Shown: in pieces, positions 5,901-11,413 of the stretch
Layout of the letters: each line of letters opens with the position of its first letter
Position numbering within the stretch: the first letter of the stretch is position 1
Origin: a virus
Virus record (IMG/VR): IMGVR_UViG_3300011113_000338
Coordinates: 1 to 34,697 of that record
DNA: 34,697 nt
Reading direction: 5' to 3' (one strand)
The notes under the pieces: model-generated
What the model was told of the DNA's origin: nothing
Database searches by the model: none
The model's input: only the letters and a program-made list of their open reading frames with translations
Translations under genes and position numbers: made by a program

Positions 5901-6110
5901 ATGACAATCAACACTAAAAGAGACCAAAAAGAACTATACGTGGATTCTCTCGAGGTGATGAAGTACTTGAGTGTATCAAAGAGTACGCTCGAGCGCCTAG
6001 TCGCTGACGGGATGCCCCACGTCAAGATTAACCGGAGCAGGCGTTACAAGCTGTCGGAGATAGACCGATGGCTTAACAAGCGCCTGTCTTACAACCTTAA
6101 GCATGAATAG
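5901..6110 (+). CDS. Excisionase-like helix-turn-helix DNA-binding protein
   Basis: A 69-aa protein with an HTH_17/MerR-type winged helix: LYVDSLEVMKYLSVSKSTLERLV, then MPHVKINRSRRYKLSEIDRWL. This pattern is that of excisionases and small phage regulators. There is no integrase in the genome, so it more likely acts as a transcription regulator than as a recombination directionality factor. The start was set at 5901 because upstream codons overlap the divergent gene. No strong ribosome binding site is visible, suggesting weak or leaderless-type translation. Confidence 0.7.
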   Translation: MTINTKRDQKELYVDSLEVMKYLSVSKSTLERLVADGMPHVKINRSRRYKLSEIDRWLNKRLSYNLKHE

Positions 6111-6118
6111 GAGACCTC

Positions 6119-6400
6119 ATGAAATACCAAGCGAAAGACAAGTCGGACTTACACAAGAGATTGGCGTGTATTCTGCCTCAATATCCACTCATCTCTACCT
6201 TCAAGGGCAGGAGTGGCGTTTATAAGGCCGTAAACGCCGATGGTAACGTTTTTTTGGTCACCTGGACCATAGAGGAAGGTCAGGACGCAAAACGCACTGA
6301 GAGGCTTTATATGGACTATAACAAGCTGGTCAGGGAATCGGATGCTCAGGGAGCTGGCTGGTTGAAGCCTGATGAGGGCTGGAGCTTTGAAGACTATTAA
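6119..6400 (+). CDS. Hypothetical early phage protein
   Basis: A 93-aa soluble protein of unknown function with strand-rich segments (SGVYKAVNADGNVFLVTWTIEEG) and a Trp-rich acidic end (GWLKPDEGWSFEDY). It lies 8 bp after the regulator stop with a strong AGGAG site, so the two genes form a short rightward operon. The AT-rich palindromic region follows directly. Confidence 0.6.
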   Translation: MKYQAKDKSDLHKRLACILPQYPLISTFKGRSGVYKAVNADGNVFLVTWTIEEGQDAKRTERLYMDYNKLVRESDAQGAGWLKPDEGWSFEDY

Positions 6401-6600
<200 letters not shown>

Positions 6601-6640
6601 GCTGATTTATCAAGAAAATTCAAAGATTGTGATTGATACT

Positions 6641-6753
6641 TAGAGAGCTATCGTGATAGCTTTGGGGAGTCCAGCAAAGGCTTCACAGCTTTCGTATGGT
6701 CTCCAATGGGCAAGGCGTAAGAGCGTAAAAAACTCCTACGCCTTGTTTTTTTT
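6641..6753 (+). ncRNA. Candidate small RNA or structured 3' UTR
   Basis: This unassigned stretch between the AT-rich region and the next gene has two clear stem-loops on the rightward strand. One is AGCTATC-GT-GATAGCT (6646-6661). The other is a rho-independent terminator (6711-6753). Between them is an imperfect AAAGGCT/AGCTTT stem and the unpaired-looking GGTCTCCAATG (6698-6708), complementary to early-gene ribosome binding sites. A weak -10 (GATACT, 6635-6640) has no good -35, so the RNA could also be the processed end of the 5901-6400 transcript. Confidence 0.45.
6711..6753 (+). terminator. Rho-independent terminator
   Basis: CAAGGCGTA (6711-6719) pairs with TACGCCTTG (6737-6745), followed by eight T (6746-6753). 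The T-run is on the rightward strand only, so it ends transcripts from 5901-6400 or from the candidate small RNA. It touches the stop codon of the convergent leftward gene. Confidence 0.85.
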
Positions 6754-6949
6754 AGTGCAACTCATCCTCGATGATGACGTCATAGCCTAAAGAAGCAAAA
6801 ATCTCCTTTGGCGTTAAAAGCTCCCAGGATGAGCCAGGAAGCTGACTCCAGTTCAGGACGACTCCTTTATCGTCCGAACCAAAGATAAACGTTTCTGCGC
6901 CATCCTGGAGCCTTAGAGCGGATACTATGACGTGCTTGTATCCCTCCAT
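6752..6949 (-). CDS. Small conserved phage protein
   Basis: A 65-aa protein starting at the ATG 4 bp after the upstream TGA. The domain-like region begins right at this start: YKHVIVSALRLQDGAETFIFGSDDKG, then LNWSQLPGSSW and ASLGYDVI. This 'HV(I/V)VSA....ETFIFG......W..LPGS......LGY' pattern is familiar from small uncharacterised phage proteins. A longer reading (start at 7024) would overlap the upstream gene by about 70 bp and adds sequence outside this pattern. The ribosome binding site is weak, so translation is probably coupled. Confidence 0.65.
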   Translation of the reverse strand: MEGYKHVIVSALRLQDGAETFIFGSDDKGVVLNWSQLPGSSWELLTPKEIFASLGYDVIIEDELH

Positions 6950-6953
6950 CGGC

Positions 6954-7199
6954 TCACTTAAGCTGAAAAGAGTGGCGTCTCCTGCGAAGTTCTTTAAGCA
7001 CTTCTTTAGTTTTGCGGTCTTCATTTTCCATCCATTCCTTAATAGCCTGGTTAATTGACTGGTAGTAAACTCGGTTTTCCTTACGGCAGAACTCCTTAAA
7101 CTCATCCCACAGGTCAACATCAACATAAGTTTTTATCTGACGGTGGCCTGGAGGAGGAGCGGTCCACCACTCCCTTACTTCTCCTTTCTTGGTGCCCAT
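6954..7199 (-). CDS. Small basic hypothetical protein
   Basis: An 81-aa protein. The middle (QIKTYVDVDLWDEFKEFCRKENRVYYQSINQAIKEWMEN) has the strand-helix-helix look of a ribbon-helix-helix/CopG-like DNA-binding unit. It ends in a strongly basic helix (TKEVLKELRRRRHSF). It overlaps the 3' end of recT by 25 bp and is read from a GAGGAGG site inside recT. A regulatory role is possible but unproven. Confidence 0.6.
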   Translation of the reverse strand: MGTKKGEVREWWTAPPPGHRQIKTYVDVDLWDEFKEFCRKENRVYYQSINQAIKEWMENEDRKTKEVLKELRRRRHSFQLK

Positions 7200-7822
7200 G
7201 GAATGTCATCCTCCTCTAAAGTTTCTGGATATTTCTTCTCGAGTACTTCACCTGTCTTCTCATCAACCTTTTCAAAGACAATATCCTCGGTCACTACAGC
7301 CTTGTTAGCGTAGGTAGCAGGCATCTCTTCAGCCGTGTAAAGGCCTCCAAGCTCCTGAGCAAACGCCTTACGCAGAGCGATACTCTCGGCCACCTTCTTA
7401 ATCATAATCCTTGGCTTATGCTTCCACAGGCCAACGCCGCTATTGTAGTCAGCCATCATCGCCTCGCCTTCCATAGGATACTTTCTATCCTTGCGGTACA
7501 CACGACACCAAGCGCCGATAAAGTCATTACCAGGTACAGACTTGGTCCAGTTACCATCTTTGTCTATAAGGCCTCCCTCTGCCCCGTCAAAGGCCGGATG
7601 GTCGTTAGCGATAGTCCAGTAGCCGTTAATGCCAGTCATCAACTGGAGCCTATCTCCAGCCTTTATAAACCAAATTTCTTTCTTAAACGGATTAAGCTTA
7701 GTGCTCTTACAGTACTCGACAAACAGAGCAAACTCTGCGTCGGTAGCGCCTTTAGCTACGGTGTGTTTAAGCACCTTAAGGACGTGGTTATCTTTATAAT
7801 CAATTATGCTTAGCTGATTCAT
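7175..7822 (-). CDS. recT: RecT/Bet family single-strand annealing protein
   Basis: A 215-aa phage recombinase of the Bet/RecT family, which coats single-stranded DNA and anneals complementary strands during recombination-dependent replication or end repair. Family signatures are DAEFALFVEYCKSTKLNPF, KEIWFIKAGDRLQLMTGINGY, and KKVAESIALRKAFAQELGGLYTAEEM. The ATG at 7822 follows AAGGAG. Upstream codons in frame belong to the Cys-rich gene region. No partner exonuclease (RecE/lambda Exo) is visible. The two PD-(D/E)XK proteins at 1950 and 5248 are possible partners. Confidence 0.92.
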   Translation of the reverse strand: MNQLSIIDYKDNHVLKVLKHTVAKGATDAEFALFVEYCKSTKLNPFKKEIWFIKAGDRLQLMTGINGYWTIANDHPAFDGAEGGLIDKDGNWTKSVPGNDFIGAWCRVYRKDRKYPMEGEAMMADYNSGVGLWKHKPRIMIKKVAESIALRKAFAQELGGLYTAEEMPATYANKAVVTEDIVFEKVDEKTGEVLEKKYPETLEEDDIPWAPRKEK

Positions 7823-7985
7823 CGCTGTCTCCTTTACAAGTATGTACTTCTCTGTTGTTCCACCACTCATAATCACAGTGAACACATACACAACCGCAGT
7901 GGTCATGACACGAGTGGCAAATCATCATATCGTCATCAACTCCAGTGCCGCAGCACGAGGACACTATTTCTAATTTTCTGTTCAT
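7800..7985 (-). CDS. Small Cys-rich zinc-binding-like protein
   Basis: A 61-aa protein with CC at residues 11-12, then CHSCHDHCGCVCVHCDY, giving several C-x2-C pairs likely to bind zinc. Start at ATG 7985 with GAGGTG six bases upstream. The annotated longer frame begins at the GTG inside that ribosome binding site. Its 3' end overlaps the recT start by 23 bp. The role may be DNA or protein binding, unknown. Confidence 0.6.
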   Translation of the reverse strand: MNRKLEIVSSCCGTGVDDDMMICHSCHDHCGCVCVHCDYEWWNNREVHTCKGDSDESAKHN

Positions 7986-8043
7986 AAATTTCACCTCAAC
8001 GAATTTTAGATTCCAAATTTCCGTCGAAAAATTTCACCTCAAC
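7986..8043 (-). repeat. 15-bp direct repeat of a ribosome-binding-site region
   Basis: AAATTTCACCTCAAC occurs at 7986-8000 and 8029-8043. On the leftward strand each copy reads GTTGAGGTGAAATTT. The first is the ribosome binding site of the Cys-rich gene. The second lies in the frameshifted small gene, where the same codons give VEVKF. This looks like a local duplication. Confidence 0.7.
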
Positions 8044-8116
8044 AAACGTGCCGCGATTTTCAATCTCATCGGCCAGCGTTTGGGGAACATGGCCTGGTAA
8101 AGGGGGCTGGAGCCAA
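7996..8116 (-). pseudogene. Frameshifted or +1-recoded small gene
   Basis: A TTG at 8116 sits 7 nt after a strong GGAGG (8128-8124) but its frame closes after 16 codons. A +1 shift at the CCCCC run opens a frame to a TGA at 7996 that reads PLPGHVPQTLADEIENRG then TFVEVKFFDGNLESKIR and looks coding. The joined product would be 40 aa. The frame has no ATG of its own. Explanations are a one-base assembly error in the five-base run, real decay, or programmed +1 frameshifting at CCC-T. It ends at the ribosome binding site of the next gene. Confidence 0.45.
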
Positions 8117-8156
8117 AATTAGACCTCCAGGCATCGCCCAGAACGGCGCGTAGCCT

Positions 8157-8222
8157 GCCTAAAATCGCCTAGAATCGGCGATCGTTGCCCTGCCTATGGT
8201 GTGGCATGCCTAGCCTAGCCTA
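8157..8222. repeat. Cluster of six GCCTA repeats
   Basis: GCCTA occurs at 8157, 8167, 8192, 8208, 8213 and 8218, the last three in tandem. ATCGCC/GGCGAT within the cluster forms a stem-loop (about 8164-8182) followed on the leftward strand by TTTT, a weak terminator or operator. The cluster covers the end of a 25-aa microprotein gene. Spacing is irregular, so it is only a possible iteron or operator array. Confidence 0.4.
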
Positions 8223-8287
8223 CCGGTTTCCTGAAGGTAAACCACTAAAGCTATGCTCGCTAATGTCGTTATTGCTGCTATTATCAT
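8210..8287 (-). CDS. 25-aa membrane microprotein
   Basis: An ATG at 8287 lies 8 nt after GGAGA in the TTGGAGAT leader shared by early genes. It encodes 25 residues with a single membrane helix (IIAAITTLASIALVVYL) and a short QETGRLG tail. It is the first frame after a clean promoter and operator and before the recT group, so it is probably expressed. Function is unknown. The overlapping 69-codon frame in the same interval has no such start signals and crosses the operators, so it is left out. Confidence 0.55.
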   Translation of the reverse strand: MIIAAITTLASIALVVYLQETGRLG

Positions 8288-8304
8288 GATGTCGATCTCC
8301 AATA

Positions 8305-8326
8305 ACGTTAGAGAAATTTCTAACGT
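8305..8326. promoter_or_regulatory. Operator-like 8-bp inverted repeat
   Basis: ACGTTAGA (8305-8312) and TCTAACGT (8319-8326) are exact inverted arms around GAAATT. It lies just downstream of the leftward promoter and upstream of the microprotein ribosome binding site, so it could be a repressor site or a 5'-UTR hairpin. Confidence 0.6.
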
Positions 8327-8332
8327 AAAAAG

Positions 8333-8361
8333 ACTGTAACATGTTACCTGGTACCATGCAA
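8333..8361 (-). promoter_or_regulatory. Leftward promoter with overlapping operators (recT group)
   Basis: On the leftward strand TTGCAT (8361-8356), a 17-bp spacer and TACAGT (8338-8333) form a sigma-70-type promoter, four of six matches in each box. The perfect palindrome GTAACATGTTAC (8336-8347) overlaps the -10. The spacer holds CATGGTACCAG (8358-8348), identical to the spacer element of the promoter at 10073-10101. The terminator of the upstream gene ends about 12 bp before the -35. Confidence 0.6.
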
Positions 8362-8372
8362 CAGTATAAGAG

Positions 8373-8412
8373 AAAAAAATAGGCTACCGCATAAAATTTT
8401 ACGCGATAGCCT
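8373..8412 (-). terminator. Rho-independent terminator (leftward)
   Basis: On the leftward strand AGGCTATCGCG (8412-8402) pairs with TGCGGTAGCCT (8391-8381) through AAAATTTTA. It is followed by ATTTTTTT (8380-8373). It ends the transcript of the 8423-10033 genes before the next promoter. Confidence 0.85.
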
Positions 8413-8422
8413 AGCGAGCTCC

Positions 8423-8662
8423 TTAGCAATCGTAACAGTGGTACGCGTTCTCAAAATACCAATCCGCGACTAGTTCGTCTGCGTAGGCGTCATAGACCTC
8501 AAGAGGTAACCTATCGTAAGGATGGATCGCTTCGTAGTACTCTCGAATCGCCTCAACTAATAGAGCTTTCGGCCGTGTTATGTACGATTGTATCAACTCA
8601 ACAGCGCATCTATCACTAGTACAGAAATGACGTAAGCGCCTATTCCAACTATTGCAATCCAT
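8423..8662 (-). CDS. Hypothetical early phage protein
   Basis: A 79-aa protein. ATG 8662 follows TTGGAGAT; the longer frame begins at the TTG within that site. It is Tyr- and acid-rich (EAIREYYEAIHPYDRLP, YDAYADELVADWYFENAYHCYDC) with no recognised fold, and looks like an acidic small early protein (DNA-mimic or inhibitor class would be a guess). A terminator follows directly. Confidence 0.6.
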   Translation of the reverse strand: MDCNSWNRRLRHFCTSDRCAVELIQSYITRPKALLVEAIREYYEAIHPYDRLPLEVYDAYADELVADWYFENAYHCYDC

Positions 8663-8707
8663 AACATATATCTCCAATGTAAACGGGATCTGAATTGATT
8701 CCCGGGA

Positions 8708-8760
8708 CTAGTGTCCAGTATACGCCGACACAACAGCATCGGCGTATCGTTGCACACTAG
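8708..8760. other. Two-tier stem-loop between early genes
   Basis: CTAGTGT (8708-8714) pairs with ACACTAG (8754-8760). Inside it ATACGCCGA (8720-8728) pairs with TCGGCGTAT (8739-8747) around a 10-base loop. It starts at the stop codon of the 8757-8969 gene. There is no T-run in either direction, so it is probably an RNA stability or processing element, or a protein site, more than a terminator. Confidence 0.6.
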
Positions 8761-8969
8761 CCAAGGTAGTAATCAACTAGATCCCACAGAGCCTCGCCTA
8801 AATCATGCCGATCTACGTTTACAGCATGCTCGATATCGCTCAGAGCCTCGGTGAATTTGATTGATTCCTTATCTTTCGACAGTAACGCAACGAAAGAACG
8901 TTGGTTAACTGTAACGATAAGACGATATTCCGTCTCAGTCTCAGATAATGCCTTTAACTTGATTTCCAT
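8757..8969 (-). CDS. Hypothetical small early protein
   Basis: A 70-aa protein beginning MEIKLKALSETETEYRLIVT with a strand-rich first half (VNQRSFVALLSKD) and helical acidic second half (LSDIEHAVNVDRHDLGEALWDLVDYY). No known domain. GGAGATC lies 6 nt before the ATG. Confidence 0.6.
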   Translation of the reverse strand: MEIKLKALSETETEYRLIVTVNQRSFVALLSKDKESIKFTEALSDIEHAVNVDRHDLGEALWDLVDYYLG

Positions 8970-8982
8970 ATTTTGATCTCCT

Positions 8983-9717
8983 TTATGCTGCTAATACAAA
9001 TAATGAAGACGGCTTAAGAGCTCGCCTTGTACGCTTAGAGAATGCCATTTTATAGCGTAGACCTCTTATTGATCCTGGTGGCGCTAGATGGATTAGATCG
9101 TTAGTGTCGCCGTCATAGACCGGGAAGCGCTTACCGTTTACCTTGAAAGATTCCGGTAGTGGCTCCCCTTTCTTGACATTAAACACTACAGCAGCTGTGC
9201 CACCATGCGTTAACAGATTGCGGAGTTCGCGGTAGTCGGTACGCTCGGATACGCTATAAGTCACATAGTAGTTGGCTATACCAAGCTTAGCCCTATGCAA
9301 GATTTTCGTGTAATCCAGAAATTGAATCCCGGGATGTCTCTCGAATACGCTCTTTCCGTCCCTATCAAGATATGTTTCCCATGCGAGATCGGATAAGCAG
9401 TTAAGCCTAGCCGTGGGCAATAGTCCAAGCTTATTAGCCTTATGCTCATGCGCATGTAAATCAGCATCGAGCAGAGCGAAAAACAATTCCGGATTGTCCC
9501 GAAACATATGAGTTCTACGCAGCCTAGCCTGTTGCGCATTGTCGAATCTGTTTTGGCCAGTGTAACCAATACATGTACCAGCACACACTCCGCGCATTGG
9601 GCAAGTATTGACACCAGGGAACAGCTCATAAGCTGGTTCCAGCTGTAGCGCTGTACTGAGGTATCCAAATTCTACGCTCTTATCCATCTTTGTTTGCTTT
9701 GTAGATAATAAATGCAT
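8983..9717 (-). CDS. Gp88-family phage protein
   Basis: A 244-aa protein of the phage gp88 type, whose function is unknown. Signature features are an N-terminal region ending in a Cys cluster (NTCPMRGVCAGTCIGYTGQN), then ARLRRTHMFRDNPELFFALLDADL, RLNCLSDLAWE and GIQFLDYTKI, then VYDGDTNDLIHLAPPGSIRGLR near the end. The Cys cluster may bind metal. ATG 9717 was chosen because it follows GGAGACCTATC; the frame upstream of it overlaps the next gene. This leader contains the exact 11-mer complementary to the candidate small RNA at 6698-6708. Confidence 0.8.
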   Translation of the reverse strand: MHLLSTKQTKMDKSVEFGYLSTALQLEPAYELFPGVNTCPMRGVCAGTCIGYTGQNRFDNAQQARLRRTHMFRDNPELFFALLDADLHAHEHKANKLGLLPTARLNCLSDLAWETYLDRDGKSVFERHPGIQFLDYTKILHRAKLGIANYYVTYSVSERTDYRELRNLLTHGGTAAVVFNVKKGEPLPESFKVNGKRFPVYDGDTNDLIHLAPPGSIRGLRYKMAFSKRTRRALKPSSLFVLAA

Positions 9718-9739
9718 GATAGGTCTCCAATGAAAATTG

Positions 9740-10033
9740 TTATCCAATAAGGTTAGATGTACGAAATGAGGGAAGTGATCTAATTCTAGATCGTTTTTCG
9801 TATCGGTCTGGACTACTCCAGCAAGGCAAGTATTCCCGGGAAATTTTTAATGCCTCAGTGACAAGAGGCATATCACAATCTTCCTCGAGGTATAGAATGT
9901 TCCCTGCTTTGCTTTGGTAAGAATAAGCAGAGATCCGTTCTAAGATGCCTAATTTTTCAGCATCTTTACGTGATATGCGTAGCCAACCATGCCCGGCATC
10001 ATAGCAATACCGTAAGTATATGTTTTTGCTCAT
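9740..10033 (-). CDS. Conserved phage/plasmid small protein
   Basis: A 97-aa protein of a family common on phages and plasmids, function unknown: YLRYCYDAGHGWLRISRKDA, LGILERISAYSYQ, NILYLEEDCDMPLVTEAL. The 'GHGWL...SYSY....YLEEDCD' order is the recognisable part. ATG 10033 follows TTGGAGACTATACAT; the annotated longer frame starts at the TTG inside this site. It is the first gene after the leftward promoter at 10073-10101. Confidence 0.7.
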   Translation of the reverse strand: MSKNIYLRYCYDAGHGWLRISRKDAEKLGILERISAYSYQSKAGNILYLEEDCDMPLVTEALKISREYLPCWSSPDRYEKRSRIRSLPSFRTSNLIG

Positions 10034-10052
10034 ATGTATAGTCTCCAACTAT

Positions 10053-10066
10053 GGACAACAGTGTCC
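10053..10066. promoter_or_regulatory. Small inverted repeat at predicted transcription start
   Basis: GGACA-ACAG-TGTCC (10053-10066) is a perfect 5-bp inverted repeat that begins about where transcription from the adjacent leftward promoter would start. It could be an operator or a 5' hairpin protecting the mRNA. Confidence 0.4.
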
Positions 10067-10072
10067 GATCCC

Positions 10073-10101
10073 AGTGTATCGCATCTGGTACCATGTGACA
10101 A
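10073..10101 (-). promoter_or_regulatory. Leftward early promoter
   Basis: On the leftward strand TTGTCA (10101-10096), 17 bp, TACACT (10078-10073). The spacer contains CATGGTACCAG (10095-10085), the same 11-mer as in the promoter at 8333-8361, with the palindromic core TGGTACCA. It drives the 10033-8423 genes. Confidence 0.6.
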
Positions 10102-10115
10102 CTAGAAAGGATATT

Positions 10116-10137
10116 TCTCAACTATCGTGAAATGAGA
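10116..10137. promoter_or_regulatory. Possible operator upstream of the Xre gene
   Basis: TCTCA (10116-10120) and TGAGA (10133-10137) form a short inverted repeat just before the Xre-like gene, between it and the leftward promoter. It is a candidate autoregulatory site, with short arms only. Confidence 0.3.
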
Positions 10138-10150
10138 TAAGTTTTAGGCT

Positions 10151-10423
10151 ATGGCGTATGTTAGGATCGATCGTGATTTTCTGTTAGCAGTGAGGCGAGT
10201 GCATGAAAGAACTCCGCATCGAGGGAATCTTTATAGGGCTATACGCCTAGCGCATCGCGCAACGCAGAAACAAATAGCGCGTAAAGCTGGAATAAAAACA
10301 TATAACTGGGCGTTTCGTGAGCAGAGCAAACGCAAGTATCAGCTCGGCGAGATCTTAGCACTAAAGCAACTATGCAAGTTAGACTGGGAACAGTTTGGTC
10401 GCATCATAGAGGCATGCGCATGA
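10151..10423 (+). CDS. Xre/Cro-like helix-turn-helix regulator
   Basis: A 90-aa basic protein with a helix-turn-helix: LYRAIRLAHRATQKQIARKAGIKTYNWAFREQS, where TQKQIARKAGI is the first helix and turn, followed by QLGEILALKQLCKLDWEQFGRI. It is divergent from the leftward early block, as expected of a Cro/CI-type switch protein. No cleavage or dimerisation domain is present, so it is more Cro-like. No strong ribosome binding site precedes it. The perfect parS-like palindrome begins at the base after its stop codon. Confidence 0.7.
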   Translation: MAYVRIDRDFLLAVRRVHERTPHRGNLYRAIRLAHRATQKQIARKAGIKTYNWAFREQSKRKYQLGEILALKQLCKLDWEQFGRIIEACA

Positions 10424-10439
10424 TGTTCCACGTGGAACA
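10424..10439. promoter_or_regulatory. parS: Perfect parS-type palindrome (ParB site)
   Basis: TGTTCCACGTGGAACA is a perfect 16-bp palindrome and matches the near-universal chromosomal parS pattern (G)TTnCACGTGnAA(C) recognised by ParB. Chance occurrence of all 16 bases in a 34.6-kb genome is very unlikely. No parA or parB is present here, so the natural ligand would be host ParB. It is placed right after the Xre stop and before the late operon. Confidence 0.85.
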
Positions 10440-10449
10440 CTTAAGCATC

Positions 10450-10466
10450 TGTCCCACGGTGGGACA
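10450..10466. promoter_or_regulatory. Second, variant parS-like palindrome
   Basis: TGTCCCAC-G-GTGGGACA is a perfect inverted repeat with one central base. Each half differs from the first site by the same symmetric T-to-C change, with one extra central G. The centres of the two sites are about 26.5 bp apart. The extra central base may prevent ParB binding, so it could be a decayed or differently recognised copy. Confidence 0.6.
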
Positions 10467-10812
10467 CTATTATCAAACACGGTTTTACAATCAAGGATTA
10501 CCGGCCAAGTGGCAGTGGTATCGCGACCATCGATGCAATAGCAACTGCCGCTCGCCACGCCGTTACATCGGTAGGCAACGGAAGCTTAACCGCTTTCCAC
10601 TTAAAAGCCGGCTGTCAGGCGCGCAAGCGCCGCACAATAAAGATATATACAATGCCGAAGGCATTTCCAAAATTGTTTCCAGGCTGTCGGCTGTTATAGG
10701 CTCTATTAGGGATTTTCGTTTCTCAAACGTTTTCAAAATCATGGGACTCCCTCGGGGAGGTGGGCTCCTCTCTCTCATATAAAAATCTTTAAAAACCAAT
10801 TAAACCAAGATT
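10467..10812. other. Structured intergenic region before the late operon
   Basis: No convincing gene. Hairpins on either strand: GGCGC-GCAA-GCGCC (10618-10631, GNRA loop), AATGCC-GAA-GGCATT (10651-10665), a nested GATTTT..AAAATC with CGTTT-CTC-AAACG inside (10711-10740), and CTCCC-TCG-GGGAG (10747-10759). TATAAA at 10778-10783 is the only decent -10 and has no -35, so the late promoter may need an activator. The region could be a leader, an origin or a packaging site. Confidence 0.5.
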
Positions 10813-11256
10813 ATGACTGACAAAACAAAAGCAATAGAATTAGAAGTAGTTGAGGGACCAACGCCTAACCATATTAGGCATAAGACGACGGCAGGTTTAT
10901 CGATAATTCGTGATGAGAATGTAGCGACTCAGGTGAAGCGATTATCTGCGTTAGGCTTGAGTAAGACGTCGATAGCTGTCTTCCTTGGAATGTCACTGGA
11001 TAGTTTTAACAAGTACTACGCTAGTGACATGGTTGAGGGAGTTCACAAGATGAGTGTGAAGCTAGCGGAGTTGGCATGGGGCGTAGCTGAGTCTGGCGAT
11101 CCGAAGATGATTCAGTTTCTTTGTAAGGTGTTACTGAAGTGGACTGAGACGAGTACAGTCGAGCATGTAGGCGAGGTTAGAGCTATAGTTAGTGCTCAAC
11201 CTATGACTGAGGAGGAGTTTGAAAAGAGGTTCCTACAGAAAGACTCCGACGATTGA
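10813..11256 (+). CDS. Putative small terminase subunit
   Basis: A 147-aa protein at the head of the late operon, three genes before terL. It has an N-terminal helix-turn-helix (VKRLSALGLSKTSIAVFLGMSLDSFNKYY, about residues 41-70) followed by helices (VKLAELAWGVAESGDPKMIQFLCKVLLKW) and a flexible acidic tail (PMTEEEFEKRFLQKDSDD). This HTH-plus-oligomerisation-helix order fits small terminases that recognise the packaging site. I rely on position and architecture, not a clear sequence family. Confidence 0.7.
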   Translation: MTDKTKAIELEVVEGPTPNHIRHKTTAGLSIIRDENVATQVKRLSALGLSKTSIAVFLGMSLDSFNKYYASDMVEGVHKMSVKLAELAWGVAESGDPKMIQFLCKVLLKWTETSTVEHVGEVRAIVSAQPMTEEEFEKRFLQKDSDD

Positions 11257-11413
11257 GTACTACCGTTGCAGTTGGTGCGGTTATGTTAGTTTGGTAGTAA
11301 CTGAGAAGAAGTTCGTAGAGTGTGGATGGAAAAGATGCGGAAAAGTAATCAATCTGGAGAAATGTAGAATAAGTAAGGATACTTACTATCGTTATTGGGG
11401 ATTAATTAGGTAA
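11219..11413 (+). CDS. Small zinc-ribbon protein
   Basis: A 64-aa basic protein with YRCSWCGYVSLVV and ECGWKRCGKVI, giving C-x2-C and C-x4-C pairs of a zinc ribbon. The best start is TTG at 11219 just after GGAGGAG inside the end of the terminase gene. An alternative is a non-standard start near 11252. It resembles the other zinc-ribbon gene at 11495 in type and may be a paralogue. Confidence 0.5.
   Translation: MKRGSYRKTPTIEYYRCSWCGYVSLVVTEKKFVECGWKRCGKVINLEKCRISKDTYYRYWGLIR

Noticed and set aside
8220-8429. A 69-codon leftward frame over the recT-group promoter
   Set aside because: It runs through the terminator, promoter and operators. The 25-aa frame at 8210-8287 has the real start signals.
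10445-10699. An 84-codon open frame in the gap before the late operon
   Set aside because: It looks partly coding-like, but has no ATG, GTG or TTG with a ribosome binding site in its useful part and crosses several hairpins.
10372-10782. A 136-codon rightward frame containing MFHVEH after the Xre gene
   Set aside because: The MFHVEH peptide is just the translated parS-like palindrome, a common mis-annotation. The rest overlaps the Xre gene and a set of hairpins and has no plausible start signal.
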